A stretch of 8,904 nucleotides of DNA from Candidatus Nitrosopumilus sp. (GCA_022758935.1 JAEMQG010000188.1:1-8904); one strand, 5' to 3'; shown: positions 1-6,190, counted from the stretch's first letter. The notes: generated by a model from the sequence alone, not told the origin. Program-made: numbers and translations.

Positions 1-21
1 AGCGGGAGTCGGGAATTTGAG

Positions 22-80
22 TACAAAAAGCTAATACAAAAGTTACAAAAAGTTAGTACAAAAAGTTAGTACAAAAATTT
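22..80. repeat. Short AT-rich tandem repeat (13-bp unit)
   Basis: Five head-to-tail copies of a unit beginning TACAAAA. 22-34 is TACAAAAAGCTAA, 35-43 is a shortened TACAAAAGT, 44-56 and 57-69 are two identical copies of TACAAAAAGTTAG, and 70-80 is a decayed TACAAAAATTT. The array lies in non-coding DNA about 250 bp before the aminopeptidase start. The reading frame from base 1 stays open to a TAG at 67-69, so the tail of an upstream gene could run into the repeats, but nothing recognisable is encoded. Function is unknown; slippage-generated sequence is the simplest explanation. Confidence 0.75.
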
Positions 81-243
81 AGAAAAAATATTGTGTAAAT
101 ACGCATTGAAAATATTTTGAACTATAGAAAGACGGTTATAAAAGAGAATCAATTGGTAATTATTAAAAATTGAAGCAAAGAAAATAAATTGTATTAAAAA
201 AATCAAAATAAATGAAAAATCTTAACAAGAAAAAACTGCAAAG

Positions 244-261
244 TCTATTTAATTAGATAGA
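244..261. promoter_or_regulatory. 18-bp near-palindrome, possible operator
   Basis: The 18 bases read TCTATTTAATTAGATAGA and match their own reverse complement except for one symmetric pair of positions (249/256). The centre is about 50 bp upstream of the candidate TATA box of the aminopeptidase gene, a position compatible with a regulator site. In such AT-rich DNA a chance palindrome is a real alternative. Confidence 0.3.
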
Positions 262-297
262 CAATTCATTCTCAAATAGTAATTTCTCTCTAGTAAA

Positions 298-305
298 TCT
301 AAATA
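298..305 (+). promoter_or_regulatory. Candidate TATA box for the aminopeptidase gene
   Basis: TCTAAATA is centred about 29 bp before the ATG at 331, which suits transcription starting at or a few bases before the start codon. No Shine-Dalgarno-like sequence precedes the ATG, which is consistent with a leaderless or very short leader. Confidence 0.4.
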
Positions 306-330
306 ACACATCATAATCTAGTTTTTCATA

Positions 331-1806
331 ATGAAAATAAAAGTGCAAAGTATTGATCATTCCAAAAAAACAGCGATGCTTTGTGGATTTGTTTTTGAGG
401 ATTCTGACAAAATATTAGGATTAGAAAAAATGGATTTTAAGATAACTCCATCAATTAAACAATCAATAAAGGATCTGGGGGGAAAATTCAGTAAAATAAT
501 TGTGATTCCAACTTTGGATAAAATTCCAGCACAGAGAATACTGTTAGCAGGACTAGGTAAAAGAGAAAAATTCACTAATGACACTATAAGATTTGTTTCA
601 GGTAGGATTGCTCAAAATGCCAGAGAATTAAAACTGAATGAATTCTCCATAATTGTTCCTCCAAGTTTTGTGATTGATCCTGTGCTTTCAGTATCACAAA
701 TAGTAGAAGGATGTAAAATGTCTGTTTACAAATTTGAAAAGTACAAATCAAAAAAAGAAAGCAACACACCAGATCTTACAATTTTAGTTTCTAAATCAGA
801 AAAGATTTCAAAAGCGATAAAAATTGCAGATATTATTTCAGACGGAGTAGTATACACAAAGAGTATTGCAAATTTACCTCCAAACGAATGCATACCTGCA
901 ACATTGGCAAATTTTGCAAGAATAATAGCAAAAAAGAACAAAATGAAATGTAACATAATTTCAAAAAATGAACTCAAAAAGAAAGGATTTGGTGGAATTA
1001 CTGCAGTAGGACAAGGAAGTAAAAATGAGCCAAAATTGATAATTTTAGAACATAACGGTGGCCATCATAATGAGAAACCGATTGTGCTAGTTGGCAAAGC
1101 AGTGACCTTTGACACAGGGGGAATTTCATTAAAGCCTGGTGAAAAAATGGACGAAATGAAATTTGATAAATGCGGCGGGTGTACGGTTATCGGAATAATG
1201 AAAGTAGTGTCCGAATTAAAACTTCCAATAAATATAGTTGGAATTATTCCATCAGTTGAAAATATGCCAGGTGGAGAATCGTATAGGCCAGGAGATATCA
1301 TAAAATTATACAACAAAAAAACGACAGAAATTCTAAATACGGATGCAGAGGGTAGATTAATTTTGGCAGATGCATTATCTTTTGCTGAAAAACAATACGC
1401 ACCAAAAGCAATTATTGATTTTGCAACATTAACTGGAGCTTGCATAATTGCATTAGGTACCAACATAGCTGGCATGGTTTCAAATAATGATAAATTAGCA
1501 CAGAAAATCATAGAATCATCAAAAAGAACAACAGAAGATGTATGGTTACTTCCATTAAATGATGATTATATGGACATGGTAAAATCAGATGTGGCAGATA
1601 TGAAAAACACTGGAGTTGGAAGAGCGGCCGGGACTATTACTGCTGCAGCATTTTTAAGAAATGCAATAAAAGATACACCCTGGGTTCATTTTGATATTGC
1701 AGGTGTCGCATGGACACAAGTAGCAACTAAAGAAAAGCCTTACAATCCAAAAGGCGCTACAGGTTTCGGTGTAAGATTAATTCTAGATTACCTCCAAAAT
1801 ATATAA
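331..1806 (+). CDS. pepA: Leucyl aminopeptidase, peptidase family M17
   Basis: A 491-residue cytosolic metallo-aminopeptidase of the PepA/leucine aminopeptidase family, which removes N-terminal residues from peptides using two metal ions. The C-terminal catalytic domain is complete. It has VGK (K256), TFD (D261), SLK (K268) and MKFD (D279), and the family signature NTDAEGRL at 336-343 supplies D338, E340 and the active-site R342. These correspond to the metal ligands, catalytic lysine and arginine of the E. coli enzyme. The first 170 residues or so match the more variable M17 N-terminal domain in place and size. The length is normal for the family. The ATG at 331 fits the candidate TATA box about 29 bp upstream. 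It stands alone, with no close co-directional gene upstream. A role in recycling peptides from protein turnover is inferred. Confidence 0.96.
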   Translation: MKIKVQSIDHSKKTAMLCGFVFEDSDKILGLEKMDFKITPSIKQSIKDLGGKFSKIIVIPTLDKIPAQRILLAGLGKREKFTNDTIRFVSGRIAQNARELKLNEFSIIVPPSFVIDPVLSVSQIVEGCKMSVYKFEKYKSKKESNTPDLTILVSKSEKISKAIKIADIISDGVVYTKSIANLPPNECIPATLANFARIIAKKNKMKCNIISKNELKKKGFGGITAVGQGSKNEPKLIILEHNGGHHNEKPIVLVGKAVTFDTGGISLKPGEKMDEMKFDKCGGCTVIGIMKVVSELKLPINIVGIIPSVENMPGGESYRPGDIIKLYNKKTTEILNTDAEGRLILADALSFAEKQYAPKAIIDFATLTGACIIALGTNIAGMVSNNDKLAQKIIESSKRTTEDVWLLPLNDDYMDMVKSDVADMKNTGVGRAAGTITAAAFLRNAIKDTPWVHFDIAGVAWTQVATKEKPYNPKGATGFGVRLILDYLQNI

Positions 1807-1859
1807 AGTCAAAATACAAATTATGGTAATTATCATTATTGAAAATTTGTTTACATGTT

Positions 1860-1867
1860 ATTATACA
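1860..1867 (+). promoter_or_regulatory. Candidate TATA box for the microgene pair
   Basis: ATTATACA is centred about 24 bp before the ATG at 1887. This is the usual archaeal distance if the transcript begins at the start codon. There is no Shine-Dalgarno motif between box and ATG. Confidence 0.4.
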
Positions 1868-1886
1868 AAAATATCATTACAGCATT

Positions 1887-2015
1887 ATGGTAAAAGAAAG
1901 TGTTTGCGATTGTAACGATTCACACCATACTGGTCATGACTACATACACTACAAACATGTCGGGAATCAATGCATACATCCAGATGGCCACATTCACAAA
2001 ATTGAGGGAAAATAA
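1887..2015 (+). CDS. His/Cys-rich microprotein (42 aa), probable metal binder
   Basis: A 42-codon reading frame from ATG 1887 to TAA 2013-2015. It encodes three cysteines (C7, C9, C29) and eight histidines (H13, H14, H17, H21, H24, H31, H35, H37), so 11 of 42 residues are potential metal ligands, including a CDC and an HPDGHIH motif. I do not recognise a family; zinc or another transition metal is the likely ligand by composition only. Two things support a real gene: a TATA-like box sits at leaderless distance, and its TAA overlaps the ATG of the next gene by one base (TAATG), an arrangement typical of translational coupling. No signal peptide or membrane segment is visible. A metal chaperone, metal sensor or small regulator are all possible. 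Confidence 0.62.
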   Translation: MVKESVCDCNDSHHTGHDYIHYKHVGNQCIHPDGHIHKIEGK

Positions 2016-2203
2016 TGAACGTCGAAAATGCAGTAATGCGGTTAAGTGATCTCATTATGGAGCGTGAACAGCTCAGAGAACTAATTCAAAAAGAATTGAA
2101 ATACGATATAACAGAAAGTGCCAAAACAAGTGTGATTGCAACAGTCGATTTTCTAAGCGATGAGATAGCTACGCTAAACGATATTCTAAAAGATTTAGAT
2201 TAG
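2015..2203 (+). CDS. Small helical protein (62 aa), function unknown
   Basis: A 62-residue, largely helical protein rich in Leu, Ile, Glu and Asp. It looks like two amphipathic helices (about residues 3-28 and 33-60) separated by a short polar turn near residues 29-33, which would suit a helical hairpin or a dimeric coiled coil. It has no cysteine and no recognisable catalytic motif. The ATG overlaps the stop codon of the His/Cys-rich microgene by one base, so the two are probably translated in a coupled way and may act together. The stop codon at 2201-2203 directly abuts the end of the opposite-strand zinc-finger gene. I do not recognise the family; a protein-interaction role is inferred. 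Confidence 0.75.
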   Translation: MNVENAVMRLSDLIMEREQLRELIQKELKYDITESAKTSVIATVDFLSDEIATLNDILKDLD

Positions 2204-2332
2204 CTAGTAACCCCGACTGTTTCGATCGGGTTTGTCAGTGCTTGGATTTCTAAAACCGTGTTTTTCCATCATATGGTTTAGAAATCGTATGTCATCTGAG
2301 AATTGTTGTCCACAAACAGCGCAGTTAGTCAT
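2204..2332 (-). CDS. C2H2 zinc-finger microprotein (42 aa)
   Basis: A 42-codon reverse-strand gene whose first half is a textbook C2H2 finger: C4-x2-C7-x3-F11-x5-F17-x2-H20-x4-H25. The aromatic and hydrophobic core positions are in place. The tail of 17 residues after H25 is polar and rich in Arg, Lys, Ser, Asn and Asp. Single-finger small proteins of this kind are known in archaea and are usually taken as nucleic-acid or protein binders; the target here is unknown. The gene lies about 60 bp downstream of the 5S rRNA gene on the same strand, and its TAG (2204-2206) directly follows the stop of the convergent 62-aa gene. A TATA-like TTTAATAT lies about 33 bp upstream of the ATG. Confidence 0.75.
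   Translation of the reverse strand: MTNCAVCGQQFSDDIRFLNHMMEKHGFRNPSTDKPDRNSRGY
2212..2230. terminator. Hairpin at the convergent gene junction
   Basis: CCCGA (2212-2216) and TCGGG (2226-2230) form a five-base-pair GC-rich stem with a nine-base loop, followed on the + strand by TTT. It lies immediately past the 62-aa gene and inside the last codons of the zinc-finger gene. It could help end transcription from the left. Archaeal termination depends mainly on T-tracts, so this is tentative. Confidence 0.25.
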
Positions 2333-2360
2333 TGAAATCCGTATGTAAATCATGAATTCC

Positions 2361-2370
2361 ATATTAAAAG
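2361..2370 (-). promoter_or_regulatory. Candidate TATA box for the zinc-finger gene
   Basis: Read on the minus strand this is CTTTTAATAT, centred about 33 bp before the ATG at 2332, implying a leader of under ten bases. It sits just past the 3' end of the 5S rRNA gene, so the zinc-finger gene may also be reached by read-through from 5S. Confidence 0.3.
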
Positions 2371-2394
2371 ATTGATTGAATAGTAATAGAAAAT

Positions 2395-2507
2395 GCCAGC
2401 ACTGTTGCTTCCCAAGAGCTCTCGCATCTTAGTAGCACAACAGCGACATTAGGTTTGACTTCCAAGTTCGGAATGGGATTGGGTCGCACCCTAACGCTAT
2501 GACCGGC
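2395..2507 (-). rRNA. rrf: 5S ribosomal RNA
   Basis: Read on the minus strand, the segment contains the conserved 5S core: CATAGCG near the 5' end, CCCATTCCGAACTTGGAAGT in the loop B/C region, and ATGCGAGAGC in the loop D/helix IV arm. The 5' end GCCGGT pairs with the 3' end GCTGGC to close helix I, and CTGTTG pairs with CAACAG to form a second stem. Ends are set by helix I and may be off by a few bases. No 16S, 23S or tRNA gene is adjacent, so the gene is unlinked from any rRNA operon in this window, as is usual in Nitrososphaerota. TTTT follows the 3' end and may terminate the transcript. Confidence 0.93.
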
Positions 2508-2531
2508 TTGAATCACGTTGACATAATCTTA

Positions 2532-2541
2532 TCTATTAAGG
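2532..2541 (-). promoter_or_regulatory. Candidate TATA box for 5S rRNA
   Basis: Minus-strand TTAATA lies within this stretch, centred about 29 bp upstream of the inferred 5S 5' end. It is back to back with the ABCE1 promoter in the 92-bp divergent gap. Confidence 0.35.
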
Positions 2542-2570
2542 TAACGCCGAATTTTAGATATTTCAAGAGG

Positions 2571-2577
2571 TATAAAG
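2571..2577 (+). promoter_or_regulatory. TATA box for the ABCE1-trm5 operon
   Basis: TATAAAG is centred 26 bp before the ATG at 2600, the canonical TATA-to-start distance in archaea if the transcript starts at the start codon. No Shine-Dalgarno sequence is present. This is the clearest leaderless promoter in the window. Confidence 0.6.
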
Positions 2578-2599
2578 CCAGGATTTATCGGATTACAAC

Positions 2600-4387
2600 A
2601 TGACTCATAGAGTTGCAGTATTAGATAAGGATCTTTGTCAGCCAAAAAAATGTGGTTTGGAGTGCATAAAGTATTGTCCAGTGAATAAATCTGGAGCAGA
2701 TTGTATTACTCTTAATGAAGAATCAAAAAAAGCTCAGATAGATGAAGATGTTTGTAATGGGTGTGGCATATGTGTTAAAGTTTGTCCATTTGATGCAATA
2801 ACTATTGTTAATTTGGCATCTGAATTGGGAGATGAAAAAATCCATCAGTATGGTGCAAACTCATTTAGACTATACAAATTACCTACTCCAAGAAAGGGAG
2901 AAGTCGTAGGATTACTAGGCAGAAACGGAATGGGAAAAAGTACTGTAGTAAATATCCTTTCTGGAAATTTGAAACCAAATTTAGGAAAATATGAAAGTCC
3001 TCCAGAATGGGATGAGATTTTAAAGCATTATGGTGGAACCGAATTAAAATCTCATTTTGAAAAAATTAAAAATAAGCAAATTCGTGCATCGATTAAACCC
3101 CAACAGGTACACCATCTTGCGCAAGCATTTGATGGAACTGGAAAAGAATTGATTGAAAAATATGATGAACGTGGAATATCAAGAGAATTGATCAAAGAGT
3201 TGGGATTAGAAAATTCAATGGAGCAAAATCTTAAAGAACTTAGTGGAGGAGAGCTTCAAAGACTAGCCATAGCAGCAGTTGCATCAAAAGATACTGAATT
3301 TTATTTTTTTGATGAGCCATCATCCTATAACGATGTTTTTCAAAGAAAAAGTGTGGCAAGAGTAATTCAGAGTCTTGCTAAGATTGGAAAAAGTGTAATG
3401 GTGGTGGAGCATGATTTAACCCTTCTTGATTTTCTTAGTGATTACATCGAGGTACTTTATGGAGAACCTGCAGCATATGGAATTGTGTCTAGCGTGTTAT
3501 CAACAAAAATTGGAATCAACGTGTTTCTTGACGGTTATCTACCAACCGAAAATGTACGATTTAGAGACAAGAAATTTTCTTTTGATACATCCTCCTCATC
3601 CACTGATGTGTTTCAAGAGGGAAGTGAAATAATGTCATATCCAAAATTAGAGAAAAGGTACCCAACATTTTCAGTTACAATCCAACCTGGAAGAATAAGA
3701 AAAGGTGAAATTTTAGGAATAATGGGTGCAAATGCTCTGGGAAAAACAACACTGATGAAAATGATTGCAGGTGTAGAAAAACCGGATTTGGGAGAAATTG
3801 ATAAGAAAATAAAAATTGCATACAAGCCACAATACCTTCAAAATGATATTGATGTTGAAGTAATTGCATTATTAGATAAGGCAAATGATGGTGCTATTGA
3901 GGGAAGTCAAGAAGAAGAACAGATACTAGATCCCTTGAAAATTAAAAAATTATACAATAAATCAGTAATTAATTTATCAGGTGGAGAATTACAAAAAGTT
4001 TCAGTTGCCTCGTGTTTATTACAAAAAGTAGATCTTTATGCACTAGATGAACCATCTGCATTTTTAGATGTAGAAGATAGAATAACTATTGCAAAATTCT
4101 TGCAAAGATTTGTTCGTTCGTTTGGAAAATCGGCCATAATAATAGATCACGACATCCAATTAATGGATCTTGTATCTGACTCTATGATAATTTTTGAAGG
4201 AGAGTCTGGATTATCTGGAAATGCTACATCTCCAATGCCAAAGGCAGATGCAATGAATAGATTCCTAAAATCACTTGACATGTCATTTAGAAGAGATGAG
4301 AGAAGTTTGAGACCACGCGTAAACAAATTAGAGAGTAGACTGGATAAAGAGCAAAAAAGTGCTGGAAATTTCTATTACAAAAATTGA
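2600..4387 (+). CDS. abce1: ABCE1/Rli1 ribosome-recycling ATPase
   Basis: A 595-residue iron-sulphur ABC ATPase that splits ribosomes into subunits after termination. The N-terminal domain carries two 4Fe-4S motifs: C13-x4-C18-x3-C22-x3-C26-P and C52-x2-C55-x2-C58-x3-C62-P, plus an extra C35. Nucleotide domain 1 has Walker A GRNGMGKST (107-115), signature LSGGE (214-218), Walker B with DEP (238-240) and switch H271. Domain 2 has Walker A GANALGKTT (376-384), signature LSGGE (459-463), D483-E484-P and H517. The C-terminal RPRVNKLESRLDKEQK segment is characteristic of the family. The length is normal. In domain 2 the usual PNG of the P-loop reads ANA, while the invariant GKT is kept. It is divergent from the 5S rRNA gene and leads an operon with the Trm5-like gene. 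Confidence 0.97.
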   Translation: MTHRVAVLDKDLCQPKKCGLECIKYCPVNKSGADCITLNEESKKAQIDEDVCNGCGICVKVCPFDAITIVNLASELGDEKIHQYGANSFRLYKLPTPRKGEVVGLLGRNGMGKSTVVNILSGNLKPNLGKYESPPEWDEILKHYGGTELKSHFEKIKNKQIRASIKPQQVHHLAQAFDGTGKELIEKYDERGISRELIKELGLENSMEQNLKELSGGELQRLAIAAVASKDTEFYFFDEPSSYNDVFQRKSVARVIQSLAKIGKSVMVVEHDLTLLDFLSDYIEVLYGEPAAYGIVSSVLSTKIGINVFLDGYLPTENVRFRDKKFSFDTSSSSTDVFQEGSEIMSYPKLEKRYPTFSVTIQPGRIRKGEILGIMGANALGKTTLMKMIAGVEKPDLGEIDKKIKIAYKPQYLQNDIDVEVIALLDKANDGAIEGSQEEEQILDPLKIKKLYNKSVINLSGGELQKVSVASCLLQKVDLYALDEPSAFLDVEDRITIAKFLQRFVRSFGKSAIIIDHDIQLMDLVSDSMIIFEGESGLSGNATSPMPKADAMNRFLKSLDMSFRRDERSLRPRVNKLESRLDKEQKSAGNFYYKN

Positions 4388-4392
4388 CTCGA

Positions 4393-5220
4393 ATGTTAAA
4401 GAAGTCATTAGAAAATATTCTCACTCTGCAGGAAAGTGAAGAGCTCATATCATCTTTTGATCAGATTGGAGACATAATCATAGTTAGAATCCCAGATTCT
4501 TTATTATCAAAGAAAAAACTCATTGGTGAGACTCTACTAAAGGAGGTAAAAATTTCGAGGAGTATTTTTTATCAGGCGTCACCTGTAGAAGGTGATTTTC
4601 GTACAAGAAATTTAGAGATTCTAGCAGGTGAAGATAAAACAGAAACGGAATACAAAGAATTCGGCTGTAAATTTACCGTGGATGTTAAAAATGCATTCTT
4701 TTCGCCTAGGCTGTCTACTGAAAGAGAGAGAATTGCCAATGTAGTTCAAGATGGAGAGACCATAGTCAATATGTTTGCAGGAGTAGGTATGTTTTCAGTC
4801 ATGATTGCAAAAAAGAAAAAATGTGTTGTGTATAGCATAGACATCAATCCTGTTGCGACAAAACTCTGTGAAAAAAATATCGCATCAAACAAGTTGGCAG
4901 GACGTATTATTTCTATAAATGGAGATGCATCACAAATTATTCAAGAACAACTAGAAAACACATCAGATAGAACTCTAATGCTTCTTCCAGAAAGATCTGA
5001 TGAATTCTTAAAATCTGCGATTCAAGCAACCAAAAACGGTGGGATAATTCATTATTATTCTCATATTCATGCAGATAAAAAATCAGAAGCAGGAAAACTT
5101 TCTGAAGAACATTACATGCAAATAACTCCAGTTAAATCAGAAATTTTAGGATCAAAGATAGTTAGAGCAGTAGGACCTAGATATTATCAAACAGTCGTAG
5201 ATGTAAAAATTTCAAAATAA
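4393..5220 (+). CDS. trm5: Trm5-like tRNA (guanine-37) methyltransferase
   Basis: A SAM-dependent class I methyltransferase of the Trm5/Tyw2 (Met-10+) family. Trm5 makes m1G37 next to the tRNA anticodon and prevents frameshifting. From ATG 4393 (275 aa), visible landmarks are FRTR (69-72) and SPRLSTERER (104-113), which hold the expected catalytic Arg and Glu. The SAM-binding loop VNMFAGVGMFS is at 125-135, the acidic SAM-ribose strand SIDINP at 148-153, GDA at 177-179, and GGIIHYY at 216-222. The usual NLP of the catalytic loop reads LLP (197-199). The N-terminus is short, leaving little room for the D1 domain of longer archaeal Trm5 proteins. A TTG at 4384, overlapping the ABCE1 stop, is an alternative start adding three residues. 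It is co-transcribed with ABCE1. Confidence 0.85.
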   Translation: MLKKSLENILTLQESEELISSFDQIGDIIIVRIPDSLLSKKKLIGETLLKEVKISRSIFYQASPVEGDFRTRNLEILAGEDKTETEYKEFGCKFTVDVKNAFFSPRLSTERERIANVVQDGETIVNMFAGVGMFSVMIAKKKKCVVYSIDINPVATKLCEKNIASNKLAGRIISINGDASQIIQEQLENTSDRTLMLLPERSDEFLKSAIQATKNGGIIHYYSHIHADKKSEAGKLSEEHYMQITPVKSEILGSKIVRAVGPRYYQTVVDVKISK

Positions 5221-5221
5221 A

Positions 5222-5449
5222 TCAGTCATCTGATGAAATTGATGCAGATGAAGGTTTTGTTGTTGCCATTACATAGCCAATCCAAGCTACTACCCCAAGT
5301 ATTCCACCTGCAATCATTAATATAGATAATTGCAATACTATTGGACTCCATTCAGAGAGCATTAGCAGATATGCATAAACAAAGAATGCTGTAATACACA
5401 ATACAAAAATAGTAATTCCCATACTTTTTCGTTTATTCAATGCGGTCAA
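5222..5449 (-). CDS. Two-helix membrane protein, function unknown
   Basis: Up to 75 residues. A basic N-terminus (NKRKS) precedes two hydrophobic helices at about residues 11-32 and 38-62, followed by a polar acidic tail (SSASISSDD). By the positive-inside rule both termini should face the cytoplasm. The family is not recognised. The start is uncertain: TTG 5449 gives 75 aa; TTG 5440 gives 72 aa and lies 26 bp from a TATA-like AATAAATAAC; ATG 5422 gives 66 aa but drops the basic residues. It lies 29 bp downstream of the acetyltransferase gene on the same strand and could be in its operon or have its own promoter. It is convergent with the Trm5-like gene, with one base between stops. Confidence 0.78.
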   Translation of the reverse strand: MTALNKRKSMGITIFVLCITAFFVYAYLLMLSEWSPIVLQLSILMIAGGILGVVAWIGYVMATTKPSSASISSDD

Positions 5450-5460
5450 GTTTTTTGTGA

Positions 5461-5470
5461 GTTATTTATT
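5461..5470 (-). promoter_or_regulatory. Candidate TATA box for the small membrane protein gene
   Basis: Minus-strand AATAAATAAC lies between the acetyltransferase stop and the membrane-protein gene. Its centre is 26 bp from the in-frame TTG at 5438-5440, which would favour that codon over TTG 5449 if the transcript is leaderless. Confidence 0.3.
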
Positions 5471-5478
5471 AGTTTGAA

Positions 5479-5976
5479 CTAGGTTAATTCAATTGCCATT
5501 AGATATGCATCTTCACCATCGCGATAATACGTATTAAGTTTTTGTCTAATAGCAAAACCTAGTTTTTCATATAATCTAACAGCATCATTATTACTACATC
5601 TTACTTCAAGATAGAACTCATCGCATTTTTTTAGTTTAATCCCATTGACAGATTCTTCAACAAGTGCTTGACCAATTCCTTTTTTTCTATATTCTTCAAG
5701 AACTGCAATAGATACAACATGTCCTTTTTTTACAAATCCTAATTTTTTAAAGTTAGAAAAACCGTATTCAGTTTTGCACATTATATAACCAATATTTTGT
5801 CCTGCAATTTCTGCAACAATGAATGCCTCTGGTATTTCTGCCAGTAAACTTTCATAAAAATAATCAGAATAGTGTTCAGGTAATGTTTTCAGATTAATCT
5901 CCATGATCGGAATCAGATCGGTTGGTTCTGCACGTCTGATGTTGCAATCACCCAATTGTCTAAGAATTACTTGCAT
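5479..5976 (-). CDS. rimI: Ard1/RimI-type protein N-terminal acetyltransferase (GNAT)
   Basis: A 165-residue GNAT-fold enzyme expected to transfer acetyl from acetyl-CoA to the N-termini of proteins. It closely resembles the archaeal Ard1 (NatA-like) enzyme as I recall it from Sulfolobus. TLPEHY (31-36) shapes the peptide site, and GHVVSIAVLEEYRKKGIG (85-102) holds the acetyl-CoA pyrophosphate-binding R/K-x-x-G-x-G motif. H86 and E124 (in FYLEVR) match the reported catalytic pair. SNNDAVRLYEKLGF (128-141) and YYRDGEDAYLM (150-160) are the conserved C-terminal GNAT segments. Length is typical. ATG 5976 lies 27 bp from a strong TATA-like AAATTAAATA, so the mRNA is probably leaderless. Proteins rather than small molecules are the likely substrates. 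Confidence 0.92.
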   Translation of the reverse strand: MQVILRQLGDCNIRRAEPTDLIPIMEINLKTLPEHYSDYFYESLLAEIPEAFIVAEIAGQNIGYIMCKTEYGFSNFKKLGFVKKGHVVSIAVLEEYRKKGIGQALVEESVNGIKLKKCDEFYLEVRCSNNDAVRLYEKLGFAIRQKLNTYYRDGEDAYLMAIELT

Positions 5977-5998
5977 TACTATAGTATTTTATTGTCAA

Positions 5999-6008
5999 TA
6001 TTTAATTT
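5999..6008 (-). promoter_or_regulatory. Candidate TATA box for the acetyltransferase gene
   Basis: Minus-strand AAATTAAATA is centred 27 bp upstream of ATG 5976, which fits a leaderless transcript. No ribosome-binding site is visible between them. Confidence 0.5.
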
Positions 6009-6148
6009 TAAACCATAGAAATTGACAAAAGTCCATGTTTACAACTTGAGAGGGTGTACTTTAAGAAACAAAAATGAATCAGAACAGAATTCTCAGTGTT
6101 CAGACAAAGTGAATTTTTCAAATATTGTATAAATTAGAGAATTTTACA

Positions 6149-6190
6149 AAATAAAAAAAGATGGTGGAAGAATTAAAGTTTAATTCTTCC
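6149..6190 (-). terminator. Perfect 12-bp hairpin plus T-tract ending the 90-aa gene
   Basis: GGAAGAATTAAA (6166-6177) and TTTAATTCTTCC (6179-6190) are exact reverse complements around one central base. On the minus strand the hairpin is followed within nine bases by TTTTTTATTTT. The stop codon of the unrecognised minus-strand gene (6173-6175) lies inside it. Form and position suit a transcription terminator or 3'-end stability element. Confidence 0.6.

Larger units (their letters stand above)
81..330. other. AT-rich intergenic region before the aminopeptidase
   Basis: No convincing gene is present on either strand. The longest ATG frames noticed are under 20 codons, and no tRNA-like fold was seen. 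It holds a near-palindrome (244-261) and a candidate promoter for the aminopeptidase gene (298-305). The rest is A-rich sequence in which I see nothing specific. Confidence 0.6.

Noticed and set aside
1..30. Possible tRNA 3' end at the left edge
   Set aside because: The GGGAATTTGAG stretch recalls a reversed T-loop, but the flanking stem cannot be formed and no acceptor stem is visible.
1065..1511. 148-codon reverse-strand frame inside the aminopeptidase gene
   Set aside because: It lies wholly opposite the conserved M17 catalytic domain, has no family features, and mirrors the codon pattern of the real gene.
1824..1916. 30-codon ATG frame overlapping the His/Cys-rich microgene
   Set aside because: It has no composition bias of note or coupling, and it runs through the promoter of the better-supported microgene.
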